A DNA stretch of 6,508 nt from Oscillospiraceae bacterium. GTDB lineage: Bacteria; Bacillota; Clostridia; Oscillospirales; Acutalibacteraceae. The position numbers and the translations under genes are program-made. Below the pieces are notes generated by a model. That model was not told where the DNA came from. It did not search any database and worked only from the letters and a program-made list of their open reading frames with translations. This document shows, one piece after another, positions 1 through 6,332 of this stretch; the stretch's first letter is position 1, and each line of letters begins with the position of its first letter. The DNA lies in the NCBI GenBank assembly GCA_003517915.1, contig DOZQ01000264.1, forward strand, positions 1 through 6,508, read 5' to 3'.

Positions 1-304
1 CTACCACGCGTTCGGCCATTCGTCCGAAAAGGGCGTTATAAACATACGCGTGCTCGAGCGGGAAGGCCGGCTGATAATGGAAATCGAAGACAACGGCGTG
101 GGGATATCAAAAGAACGCCTTGGGGAGATAGAGCGTGGCGAGGTCGGCAGCGAGTCGGGTATAGGTATAAGAAACGTAAGCAGCCGCATTCAAATCTATT
201 TCGGGCAGGATTACGGCGTGAGCATACAAAGCGTTCCGGATGAGGGGACTCTTATACGCATAACGCTGCCCACCGAGATAACAGGGGAGGATATACTTGA
301 GTAA
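1..304 (+). CDS. Sensor histidine kinase, YesM/LytS type, C-terminal fragment
   Basis: This is the last 100 residues of a membrane sensor kinase; the reading frame is open from base 2 and the 5' part lies outside the window. Only the HATPase_c (ATP-binding) domain is visible. The fragment begins just after the expected N-box asparagine (YHAFGH resembles the end of ENAIYHG-type N boxes). It then shows the G1 box DNGVGI (fragment residues 30-35) and the G2 box GIGIRNV (53-59), followed by SRIQIYFG and a terminal GTLIRITLP strand. The GIGIxNVxxRIxxxFG form is characteristic of the YesM/LytS (His_kinase) group, which usually works with AraC-type (YesN) or LytTR response regulators. The stop codon overlaps the TTG start of the following binding-protein gene, implying joint expression and a joint signalling role. 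A GTG at 50 is internal, not a start. The sensory and His-containing domains cannot be judged here. Confidence 0.9.
   Translation, partial: YHAFGHSSEKGVINIRVLEREGRLIMEIEDNGVGISKERLGEIERGEVGSESGIGIRNVSSRIQIYFGQDYGVSIQSVPDEGTLIRITLPTEITGEDILE
283..290 (+). promoter_or_regulatory. Ribosome binding site for the sensor lipoprotein (TTG start)
   Basis: AGGGGAGG lies inside the 3' end of the kinase gene. Its GGAGG core ends six bases before the TTG at 297. This spacing, and the lack of any ATG before the signal peptide, support TTG as the real start and translational coupling to the kinase. Confidence 0.7.
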
Positions 305-1301
305 TAACGTGGTAGAGGTGTTTTTTGCCCGTTTTAAACGGGGTGTTGTTTTTACTGTGCTCATTTGTTTTATGCTGGCGGTTTCCGGCTGCGGCACGGC
401 GCGTACCGAAAGCCGCAACCTGCGGGTTACGCTTATAGCTAAATCAAGCGAATCCAACTTTTGGGTCACCTGCTTTCAGGGTGCCGATGCCGCCGCGGTG
501 GAATATACGAATGTGACGCTGAAAAAAACCGCGCCCGAAAACGAATGGGATTCAAAATCCCAGAATGTTATGATCTCACAGGCGGTCGAGGAACATGTTG
601 ACGCAATAATCCTTTCGGCCTGCGATTATGACGCGAGCGCCGCCTATGTTGAGACTGCGCTGGACGCGGGCATTCCGGTGGTGACCATAGACAGCGGGGT
701 AAACACCGAGCGCAGGGTAACCTTTATAGGCACAGATAATTTTGAAGCAGGACGTATGGCCGCCGACGCCGTGGCCGAAAAAATCGGAAGTGAGGGCAGC
801 GTCGGAGTTATAGGCTTCGAAAAAGGGAGCGCCAACGGCGAACAGCGCATAAACGGGTTTAACAGCGCTATGGAGGAATATCCCGGGATTGCGGTCGTGG
901 AGATAGTGAACAGTGATTCGGATTATGACACCGCGCAAAAGGCGGCCGAGGACATGCTTAAAAAACACGGGGAGGGGCTGACGGCAATAGCTACCTTTAA
1001 TGAGCTGACTACAGTCGGCGTGGCGCGGGCCATAGCGGCCAACGAAAAATACGCGGGGGTCTGCGTCGTAGGCTTTGACAACAATCCCGAAAGCATTCAA
1101 ATGCTCGAAAATGGGGTGATAGACTGTCTTGTGGTGCAAAACTCCTTTGCAATGGGATATTTGGGGGTTGAGCGCGCTATTTTGGAGACAAAAGGAGGAG
1201 CTCCCGGCGGTACAGTGCCGACCCGCACCGTGTTGGTCACAAAGGAGAATATGTACAGCCCCGACAATGAAAAGCTGCTGTTCCCGTTTTCGGGAGACTG
1301 A
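297..1301 (+). CDS. Sugar-binding lipoprotein, RbsB-like, probable sensor partner of the kinase
   Basis: A 334-residue type I periplasmic binding protein (Peripla_BP_4/RbsB class), anchored outside the membrane as a lipoprotein. The N-terminus has a basic stretch, a hydrophobic segment and the lipobox VSGC, with the acylated cysteine at residue 32. The start is TTG, supported by AGGGGAGG six bases upstream, and it overlaps the kinase stop by 8 bases. Compared from memory with E. coli RbsB, many sugar-contact positions are kept: aromatic F55/W56, D132 in VTIDSG, R184 in EQRINGF, N235 in TFNELT, D261 in VGFDNN and Q281 in VVQNS. RbsB Arg90 is replaced by S133 and Asn13 probably by a serine. The protein should therefore bind a sugar, but not necessarily ribose. 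It is coupled to a kinase gene and separated from the transporter operon by its own promoter, so I infer a sensory role like XylFII beside LytS. A transport role as a second binding protein for the downstream permease remains possible. Confidence 0.88.
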   Translation: MSNNVVEVFFARFKRGVVFTVLICFMLAVSGCGTARTESRNLRVTLIAKSSESNFWVTCFQGADAAAVEYTNVTLKKTAPENEWDSKSQNVMISQAVEEHVDAIILSACDYDASAAYVETALDAGIPVVTIDSGVNTERRVTFIGTDNFEAGRMAADAVAEKIGSEGSVGVIGFEKGSANGEQRINGFNSAMEEYPGIAVVEIVNSDSDYDTAQKAAEDMLKKHGEGLTAIATFNELTTVGVARAIAANEKYAGVCVVGFDNNPESIQMLENGVIDCLVVQNSFAMGYLGVERAILETKGGAPGGTVPTRTVLVTKENMYSPDNEKLLFPFSGD

Positions 1302-1377
1302 TTATGCCCTGGATTTATGTTCCGGATAAAAACCAAAATTGTGCCGTTTAAAATAGCAATAAAACAATTTATTTTTT

Positions 1378-1391
1378 AACCTTTAAAGTTT
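1378..1391 (+). promoter_or_regulatory. Candidate operator palindrome upstream of the mgl promoter
   Basis: AACCTTTAAAGTTT is a 14-base palindrome with one mismatched pair, centred on TTTAAA. It lies about 45-57 bases before the inferred transcription start, a usual place for an activator to bind. A weaker inverted pair, AAATTGT (1336-1342) and ACAATTT (1364-1370), lies just upstream. Which protein binds here is unknown; the response regulator partner of the upstream kinase is a reasonable guess. Confidence 0.3.
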
Positions 1392-1419
1392 CTTATCTTA
1401 TTTTATATATGTTTTTTAG

Positions 1420-1428
1420 TGATATAAT
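1420..1428 (+). promoter_or_regulatory. Extended -10 promoter of the mglBAC operon
   Basis: TGATATAAT is a perfect TATAAT hexamer (1423-1428) with the extended TG motif one base upstream. There is no good -35 hexamer at the normal distance; the region upstream is T-rich and AT-rich. This fits a promoter that depends on the extended -10 element and possibly an activator. Transcription would begin near 1435, leaving a leader of about 46 bases. The gap from 1302 to 1480 holds no gene, and I see no convincing terminator after the upstream lipoprotein gene. Confidence 0.7.
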
Positions 1429-1480
1429 AAGTCCGTAAATCAGGCGTACAAATTTTTTATTATTTTTAGGAGGTACAAGC

Positions 1481-2623
1481 ATGACAAATCTTAAGCGTAT
1501 TTTGGTGGCTCTCTTAGCGTTGACAATGATCTTCGTTTTGGCAGCCTGCGACAACAACAGTGGGACATCCTCGGCGGATCCCAGCAGCACTGATCCCGTA
1601 AGCGACACATCCGAAGACGTCTCGTCGGAAGACCCGGCTCCTACCGACATCACCGTTAACGTATTCATTTATGATTTTGCCGATCCCTACATCGCGAGCG
1701 TTCGCGACGCTATGAAGGCCAACTTTGAGTCGGCCAGCATTACCGCAGACTTTTTCGATGCGGCTGGCGATCAGGCATTACAGACCGAGCAGATTCAGAC
1801 TTCTATCTCTCAGGACGTTGACCTTCTGGTTGTCAACATCGTTACCACCGCTTCTGACGACGCCGCAATGACGGTTGTCGACGCCGCGAAAGCCGCTGAC
1901 ATTCCCCTTATCTTCTTCAACCGCGAAGTAAGCGATGCGGTTGTTAATTCCTACGAAAAATGCGCGTTTGTCGGAACAGACGCCGACGAAGCCGGCTATC
2001 TGCAGGGCGAACTCATTTATGACATCATCAGCGCCGACTTTGACAAATATGACCTTGATGGTAACGGCAAAATCCGTTATATCATGTTCAAGGGCGAGCT
2101 CGGCAATGCCGAAGCTGACGGCCGTACCCAGTATTCTGTAGAAGAAGCCAACAGGCTGTTCACAGAAAACAGCCTCGGCACCCTTGAGTATTATGAACCC
2201 GCCGCGACGGATCTGTTCCGTCCCTGCAACTGGAAAGCGGCCGACGCTCAGAACGATATGCAGGCCGCTCTTGGAACCAACCCGATGGACAGCCCCAACG
2301 CGATTGAGCTTGTAATTGCCAACAACGACGACATGGCTCTGGGCGCCATTGAGGCTCTCAGCGCTGCCGGCTACAACACCGAGGGCGGCGACAAATCCAT
2401 CCCGGTCGTAGGCGTTGACGCGACTGTACCGGCTCAGGAATCTATCGCCAAGGGCAGAATGACAGGTACCATTAAGCAGGACGCCGAAGGTATGGCCAGC
2501 GGTATCGTCAGCCTGTGCTCTAACATCGCCAGCGGTGCGGATCTCATGGCCAACACCGAGAATATGAACGTCGACTCCGGCGTAGCTAAGATTCGTATTC
2601 CGTACGCGAAATATACAGGCTAA
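1481..2623 (+). CDS. mglB: Galactose/glucose-type sugar-binding lipoprotein (MglB-like)
   Basis: A 380-residue substrate-binding lipoprotein that delivers sugar to the MglA/MglC transporter. The ATG follows AGGAGGT (1468-1474) at six bases. The signal peptide ends in the lipobox LAAC (Cys23), followed by a Ser/Asp/Thr-rich tether to about residue 55. MglB hallmarks are clear: FFNREVS (145-151), FVGTDADEAGYLQGELI (163-179), an EF-hand-like calcium loop DLDGNGKIR (191-199), VIANNDDMALGA (278-289) and VVGVDA (309-314). Set against E. coli MglB from memory, D68, N119, R215, W251, N282 and D313 match sugar-contact residues. However, His152, Asp154 and Asn256 are replaced by N209, E211 and Q333. 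The calcium loop keeps D191, with D193 and N195 in the next two ligand positions, but has Arg199 where E. coli has Gln142; the remote ligand Glu205 is kept as E276. The class and role are secure; the exact sugar is not. Confidence 0.93.
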   Translation: MTNLKRILVALLALTMIFVLAACDNNSGTSSADPSSTDPVSDTSEDVSSEDPAPTDITVNVFIYDFADPYIASVRDAMKANFESASITADFFDAAGDQALQTEQIQTSISQDVDLLVVNIVTTASDDAAMTVVDAAKAADIPLIFFNREVSDAVVNSYEKCAFVGTDADEAGYLQGELIYDIISADFDKYDLDGNGKIRYIMFKGELGNAEADGRTQYSVEEANRLFTENSLGTLEYYEPAATDLFRPCNWKAADAQNDMQAALGTNPMDSPNAIELVIANNDDMALGAIEALSAAGYNTEGGDKSIPVVGVDATVPAQESIAKGRMTGTIKQDAEGMASGIVSLCSNIASGADLMANTENMNVDSGVAKIRIPYAKYTG

Positions 2624-2652
2624 TTTACTGAATTAGTTTTGTCAAGTCTTTT

Positions 2653-2690
2653 AGATTGGGCGGCCTACAATTTAGGAGGTCGCCCAATCT
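2653..2690 (+). other. Strong intercistronic hairpin after mglB
   Basis: Arms 2653-2666 and 2677-2690 form a 14-pair stem containing one G-U pair, with a 10-base loop (ACAATTTAGG). The stem begins 29 bases after the mglB stop. No run of T follows, so it is unlikely to be an efficient intrinsic terminator. Between a binding-protein gene and its ATPase gene, such a structure typically protects the upstream message from 3' decay or marks a processing site, raising binding protein over transporter. That function is inferred. Confidence 0.75.
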
Positions 2691-2701
2691 TCGATAGGCA
2701 C

Positions 2702-2757
2702 CTTCGGTTTACAGTTTTATATAGTCTAACCGCTATATTGTGAACTGTAAACCGAAG
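2702..2757 (+). repeat. Perfect 15-bp inverted repeat forming a second intercistronic hairpin
   Basis: CTTCGGTTTACAGTT (2702-2716) and AACTGTAAACCGAAG (2743-2757) are exact reverse complements. Inside them ATATAG (2719-2724) and CTATAT (2733-2738) can pair around an 8-base loop, so the RNA could fold into one long, slightly interrupted stem. It lies 11 bases after the first hairpin and ends 28 bases before the probable mglA start. There is no T-run after it. It may be part of the mRNA-stabilising structure, a protein or RNA binding site, or a dispersed palindromic element; I saw no second copy in this window and no obvious target-site duplication. Confidence 0.8.
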
Positions 2758-2770
2758 CAAAGAAAGTATG

Positions 2771-2778
2771 AAAGGAAG
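2771..2778 (+). promoter_or_regulatory. Ribosome binding site for mglA (supports TTG start at 2786)
   Basis: AAAGGAAG sits seven bases before TTG 2786. The in-frame ATG at 2768 has only the A-rich AAGAAAG before it, a weaker match. Confidence 0.55.
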
Positions 2779-2785
2779 ATGCGGC

Positions 2786-4276
2786 TTGTCGGAATATCTG
2801 CTGGAGATGAAAGGCATCAGCAAATCCTTTCCGGGTGTAAAAGCTTTGGATGATGTCAGCATATCCGTAAGACCCGGCAGTGTACATGCCCTGATGGGGG
2901 AGAACGGAGCCGGGAAATCCACCCTTATGAAATGTCTTTTCGGAATTTACAACGAAGACAGCGGAGAGATCATTGTAGATGGGGTAAAGTCCAAATTCGG
3001 CAATGTAAAGCAGGCGCTTGAGCACGGCGTCGCCATGGTGCAGCAGGAGCTCAATCAGGTGCTCAAAAGAAATGTAATGGAGAATATCTGGCTCGGACGT
3101 TTTCCGCTCAAACTTGGCTTGGTAGATCATAGAAAGATGTATGACGATACCATAAAAATCTTTAAAGAACTGCAGATCGATGTGAATCCCAAAACAATGA
3201 TGAGCAAGCTTTCGGTTTCAATGCGTCAGATGGTGGAAATCGCGAAGGCGGTTTCTTACAATTCCAAGATTATTGTGTTTGACGAGCCTACATCGTCCTT
3301 GACCGAAACCGAGGTCGAGCATCTTTTCAGAATTATTGACATGCTCAAAAAGCGCGGTTGCGGAATTATCTACATCTCCCATAAAATGGAGGAAATCCTG
3401 CGCATAAGCGACGAGGTCACCGTCATGCGCGACGGGCAGAAGGTCAAGACCAGCCCGGCGAAAGATCTGACGATGGATATCATCATCAAGCAGATGGTCG
3501 GCCGAGAGCTTACCAATCGTTTTCCGCCTAAAACCAACAAACCAGGCGAGGTGGTATTCAAGGTTAAGGGACTGACGGCGCAGTATCAAAATCTTCAGGA
3601 CGTGAGCTTTGAGCTGCGTAAGGGCGAGATTTTGGGTCTTGCGGGTCTTGTGGGTGCGGGCAGAACCGAAATACTCGAGAACATTTTTGGCGTTGCCACC
3701 AGAAAACACGGAGAAATGGAGCTGAATGGCAAGCGTCTCAAAAACAAGAATTCAAAGGATTCCATAAACAACGGCTTTGCGATGCTGACCGAAGAGCGGC
3801 GCGTCACGGGCATATTTGGGATTTTATCGATTTTGGAAAATACCACAATCGCCAACATGAAAAGCTACAAAAAAGGGCCGTTTGTGTCGGATAAAAAACT
3901 CAAGGGAGACACCGAGTGGGCTATTAACGCACTGCGCGTAAAGACGCCCAGCCAGAAGACCAAGATAAGGTCTTTGTCGGGCGGCAATCAGCAAAAGGTT
4001 ATTTTCGGCAGATGGATGCTGACCAAGCCTGAGGTGCTTTTGCTGGATGAGCCGACCCGCGGAATTGACGTTGGCGCCAAGTATGAAATTTATCAGCTCA
4101 TGATTGATTTAGCGAACGAGGGGAAAAGTATTATCATGGTTTCTTCCGAAATGCCCGAGCTTCTTGGCATATGTGACCGGATGCTGGTTATGTCCAACGG
4201 CAGGCTGGCGGGAGAAGTCGACGTTAAAGACACCACTCAGGAAGAAATTATGACCCTGGCGGCAAAATATGTTTAG
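2786..4276 (+). CDS. mglA: Sugar ABC transporter ATPase, MglA (two fused ABC domains)
   Basis: Cytoplasmic ATPase that powers sugar import through MglC. I chose TTG 2786 (496 residues): the protein then begins [15 protein letters not shown], typical of MglA, and AAAGGAAG is well placed. The in-frame ATG at 2768 would add six residues (MKGRCG). Numbering from the TTG, domain 1 has Walker [10 protein letters not shown] (38-46), Q-loop VQQELN (85-90), a variant signature [13 protein letters not shown] (142-154), Walker B IIVFDEP (162-168) and the H-loop His in YISHK (199). Domain 2 has the degenerate Walker A GLVGAGRT (287-294) usual in this family, a canonical LSGGNQQ (397-403), Walker B VLLLDEPT (417-424) and SSEMPELLG in the H-loop region. 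This asymmetry is normal for the RbsA/MglA family. Resemblance to E. coli MglA is close throughout, for example [14 protein letters not shown] and [14 protein letters not shown]. It lies between mglB and mglC, with an 18-base gap to mglC. Confidence 0.95.
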   Translation: MSEYLLEMKGISKSFPGVKALDDVSISVRPGSVHALMGENGAGKSTLMKCLFGIYNEDSGEIIVDGVKSKFGNVKQALEHGVAMVQQELNQVLKRNVMENIWLGRFPLKLGLVDHRKMYDDTIKIFKELQIDVNPKTMMSKLSVSMRQMVEIAKAVSYNSKIIVFDEPTSSLTETEVEHLFRIIDMLKKRGCGIIYISHKMEEILRISDEVTVMRDGQKVKTSPAKDLTMDIIIKQMVGRELTNRFPPKTNKPGEVVFKVKGLTAQYQNLQDVSFELRKGEILGLAGLVGAGRTEILENIFGVATRKHGEMELNGKRLKNKNSKDSINNGFAMLTEERRVTGIFGILSILENTTIANMKSYKKGPFVSDKKLKGDTEWAINALRVKTPSQKTKIRSLSGGNQQKVIFGRWMLTKPEVLLLDEPTRGIDVGAKYEIYQLMIDLANEGKSIIMVSSEMPELLGICDRMLVMSNGRLAGEVDVKDTTQEEIMTLAAKYV

Positions 4277-4294
4277 AAGGAGAGGCTGTGGACT

Positions 4295-5386
4295 ATGAGT
4301 GCGAAGGAATCGGCCCGGCGCGGGAATCCGCTTACAAACTGGATGGACAATTACAAGAATCTCGAAGGCCGGGATAAAGCAAGATGGTGGGGTAACTTTT
4401 TCATAAACAATGCTTTATACATCGTTTTGATTATTCTTATCGTCATTGTTACTGTACAAAAACCGGAATTTTTACGGCTGCGCCCGATGCTGGATATTCT
4501 CCAGAGATCAGCGTCAGGTCTCGTTATGGCGCTTGGTATCGCTGGATGCATCGTTTTGACCGGTACCGACCTTTCGGCCGGACGTGTGCTGGGGCTTACG
4601 GCATGTGTGTCCGCATCGTTGCTGCAGAGCAATGATTACGGAAGTAAAATGTTCCCGGGTATGCCGAAATGGCCAACTGTTTTTGTGTTTTTGCTGGTCA
4701 TTGCGATAGGCGCGTTGGTCGGGCTTGTCAATGGGTTTTTTGTCTCGAAATTCAGCCTGCATCCGTTTATTGTTTCTTTGGCGACCCAGCTTATGGTATA
4801 CGGTACAATTTTGATTTATGTAAATCAGGGAACCAATGCGGGTAAGCCGATTTCCGGTATAGATAAGGGCTATTCCGAATTTATCAAGGGCAGTGTCATT
4901 CCGGAATCATGGAAGACGCCTATACCACACTTTGTCTGGTACGCGATTATTCTAACGGTGATCATGTGGTTTATCTGGAACAAGACCACCTTTGGTAAAA
5001 ACATGTACGCCGTGGGTTCCAATCCGGAAGCGGCCAATGTTTCAGGCGTTAATGTGGCTCTGACAATCACTCTTGTTTTCGTGCTTGCGGGTATTATGTA
5101 CGGCGTCAGCGGCTTTATTGAGGCTGCGCGTATTGGTTCGAACAGCGCTTCGACCGGTCTTAACGCCGAACTGGACGCAATCGCGGCCTGTGTTATCGGC
5201 GGCGTCTCATTTACGGGAGGTGTCGGCAGGATAAGCGGCGTCGTCGTCGGTGTAATTCTGCTAAACATGATTTCAGTAGCGTTGCAGTGGCTGGCGGTTT
5301 CTGCGGACTGGACCTATATCATCAAAGGTGTCATTATTCTTGCCGCGGTTTCTATAGATATGCAGAAATATCTGGTTAAGAAATAA
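4295..5386 (+). CDS. mglC: Sugar ABC transporter permease, MglC
   Basis: Integral membrane subunit (BPD_transp_2 family) forming the sugar channel with MglA. The 363-residue protein has several hydrophobic segments, for example near residues 38-54, 73-90, 128-150, 157-176, 212-228, 255-275, 312-335 and 341-354. MglC landmarks are TGTDLSAGR (89-97), NKTTFGKNMYAVGSNPEAA (229-247), EAARIGS (276-282) and DAIAACVIGGVSFTGGVG (294-311). These match E. coli MglC closely. The N-terminus before the first membrane segment is about 20 residues longer than I recall for E. coli MglC (336 residues), and includes RWWGN near 30-34. The ATG follows AAGGAGAGG (4277-4285) at about nine bases. It is the last gene of the operon, with a hairpin terminator downstream. 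Confidence 0.95.
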   Translation: MSAKESARRGNPLTNWMDNYKNLEGRDKARWWGNFFINNALYIVLIILIVIVTVQKPEFLRLRPMLDILQRSASGLVMALGIAGCIVLTGTDLSAGRVLGLTACVSASLLQSNDYGSKMFPGMPKWPTVFVFLLVIAIGALVGLVNGFFVSKFSLHPFIVSLATQLMVYGTILIYVNQGTNAGKPISGIDKGYSEFIKGSVIPESWKTPIPHFVWYAIILTVIMWFIWNKTTFGKNMYAVGSNPEAANVSGVNVALTITLVFVLAGIMYGVSGFIEAARIGSNSASTGLNAELDAIAACVIGGVSFTGGVGRISGVVVGVILLNMISVALQWLAVSADWTYIIKGVIILAAVSIDMQKYLVKK

Positions 5387-5432
5387 CTGTGCCTAGCTAT
5401 GGCAAATTGTTCTGAATAATTGGGTATGGAGT

Positions 5433-5483
5433 GGGGCTTTAACATTTTTCCTTAAAGGGATGAGATGTTAAGCCCCTTTCTTA
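5433..5483 (+). terminator. Rho-independent terminator of the mglBAC operon
   Basis: GGGGCTTTAACAT (5433-5445) pairs with ATGTTAAGCCCC (5465-5476), a 12-pair stem with one bulged T. The loop is 19 bases and the 3' side is followed by the T-rich TTTCTTA. It starts 46 bases after the mglC stop. Confidence 0.85.
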
Positions 5484-5520
5484 TAGTTGATTGAATGATT
5501 GAAGATATTATTTACCGGTT

Positions 5521-5530
5521 AGGAGAGAGG
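5521..5530 (+). promoter_or_regulatory. Ribosome binding site deciding the transferase start
   Basis: AGGAGAGAGG precedes ATG 5534, with eight bases between the AGGAG core and the start. The earlier in-frame ATG at 5495 has no such site. A TATTAT hexamer (5506-5511) could be a -10 element for this gene, but no -35 at proper spacing is clear. Confidence 0.7.
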
Positions 5531-5533
5531 CCA

Positions 5534-6184
5534 ATGATCAAGTTATATATGCTGACGCTGGAGCAAAATCCCGGCAATGAAGTGTCCGGGTGTTTGATGA
5601 GACTTATCTCGCCGGAAAAAGCCAAAAAAATCGCCAGGATATCATCTGCCGATAAAAAAAAGCAGCGGCTTTACTCCGAGTTGTTTGCGCGCGCAGTCAT
5701 AGGCAGACATTTGGAAATAACAAATGAGGAGATATCCTTTGAATTTTCAGATATGGGAAAGCCCTTTCTCGCGGGTTATCCCGATTTTCATTTTAATATC
5801 TCCCACACCGGTGGAGCAGTACTTTTAGGGATTTCGGACGCCCCCGTAGGTGTGGATATCGAGCGTATACGGCCGGTTCACGCGAAAATAGCGCGGCGTT
5901 TTTTTGCGCCGGCTGAGAGGGAATATGTGGGCGAGGGAAACGGCTACAGCCGACGCTTTTTTGAGATTTGGACGGCGAAGGAAGCCTTTTTAAAAAAAGA
6001 AGGGTTAGGTATATCGGTGCCGCTGAGTTCTTTTGACGTCACATCAAAAGATATTGACGGCCTGTTCAGCCGATTTGAATGGGAGGATTATATAATTTGC
6101 TGCTGCGCGGCTGAAGCGGCGGAATTTCCATGTGTCATATCTGAGCGGGAATTTATGGAGCTTTATTTGGAGCAATTGATATAG
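5534..6184 (+). CDS. Sfp-type 4'-phosphopantetheinyl transferase
   Basis: A 216-residue cytoplasmic enzyme that moves the phosphopantetheine arm from coenzyme A to a serine of acyl, aryl or peptidyl carrier proteins. Family motifs are complete, numbering from ATG 5534: MGKPFL (74-79) and FNISHTGG (87-94), then GVDIERI (106-112) with metal ligands D108 and E110, and WTAKEAFLKKEG (146-157) with E150 and the basic K149. These line up with Sfp Asp107, Glu109 and Glu151, and the length is near that of B. subtilis Sfp (224). The C-terminus has a CCC cluster (residues about 189-191), which I do not regard as a metal site. It is not in an operon with any visible synthase or carrier protein: it follows the mgl terminator and precedes a separate promoter. 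The target may be a distant nonribosomal peptide or polyketide system, or the housekeeping fatty-acid carrier protein. Confidence 0.93.
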   Translation: MIKLYMLTLEQNPGNEVSGCLMRLISPEKAKKIARISSADKKKQRLYSELFARAVIGRHLEITNEEISFEFSDMGKPFLAGYPDFHFNISHTGGAVLLGISDAPVGVDIERIRPVHAKIARRFFAPAEREYVGEGNGYSRRFFEIWTAKEAFLKKEGLGISVPLSSFDVTSKDIDGLFSRFEWEDYIICCCAAEAAEFPCVISEREFMELYLEQLI

Positions 6185-6205
6185 ATGGCTGAATTTTATG
6201 TCTTT

Positions 6206-6235
6206 TTGTCTCAAACATATATATAAATGAGACAA
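6206..6235 (+). repeat. 8-bp perfect inverted repeat with TTGTC half-sites
   Basis: TTGTCTCA (6206-6213) and TGAGACAA (6228-6235) are exact reverse complements around a 14-base AT-rich loop. No T-run follows on either strand, so it is a poor terminator. It lies just upstream of the promoter for the next gene and may be an operator. TTGTC recurs at 6249-6253 within TGTCGGACA. Confidence 0.5.
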
Positions 6236-6242
6236 TAATACC

Positions 6243-6271
6243 TTTACCTTGTCGGACATATATAGTATAAT
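6243..6271 (+). promoter_or_regulatory. Promoter of the secreted-protein gene
   Basis: TTTACC (6243-6248), a 4/6 match to TTGACA, is followed after exactly 17 bases by a perfect TATAAT (6266-6271). The small palindrome TGTCGGACA (6250-6258) lies between the two hexamers, where a bound repressor would block polymerase. Confidence 0.65.
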
Positions 6272-6332
6272 GAAACTGAATTATTATGGGTGTGCTATGA
6301 TAAAATCAAATTACAAAAGAAGGGACGATTAT

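Noticed and set aside
576..1139. Long minus-strand open frame of 187 codons opposite the sensor lipoprotein gene
   Set aside because: It lies wholly antisense to a gene with clear family motifs, has no ribosome site or recognisable domain, and is a codon-bias shadow. The other minus-strand frames in the window are the same kind of artefact.
1358..1377. AATAAA/TTTATT mini-hairpin followed by a T-run, as a possible terminator after the sensor lipoprotein gene
   Set aside because: The stem is six A-T pairs only, too weak for intrinsic termination, and AT-rich promoter DNA gives such matches by chance.
2653..2690. Reading the first intercistronic hairpin as the operon terminator
   Set aside because: There is no T-run after it, and mglA and mglC follow with no clear promoter in the gap; processing or stabilisation explains it better.
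2746..2759. TGTAAACCGAAGCA resembles a CcpA catabolite (cre) site
   Set aside because: The central CG of the cre consensus is not in the right place, and the match is part of the right arm of the 15-bp inverted repeat, far downstream of the promoter.
5495..5533. Upstream in-frame ATG at 5495 as the start of the transferase gene
   Set aside because: It lacks a ribosome site and sits just after the terminator, while ATG 5534 has AGGAGAGAGG at good spacing and gives a normal Sfp-type N-terminus.
6297..6332. In-frame ATG at 6297 as the start of the secreted protein
   Set aside because: It would put twelve extra charged and polar residues before the signal peptide, and its ribosome site is poor compared with that of ATG 6333.
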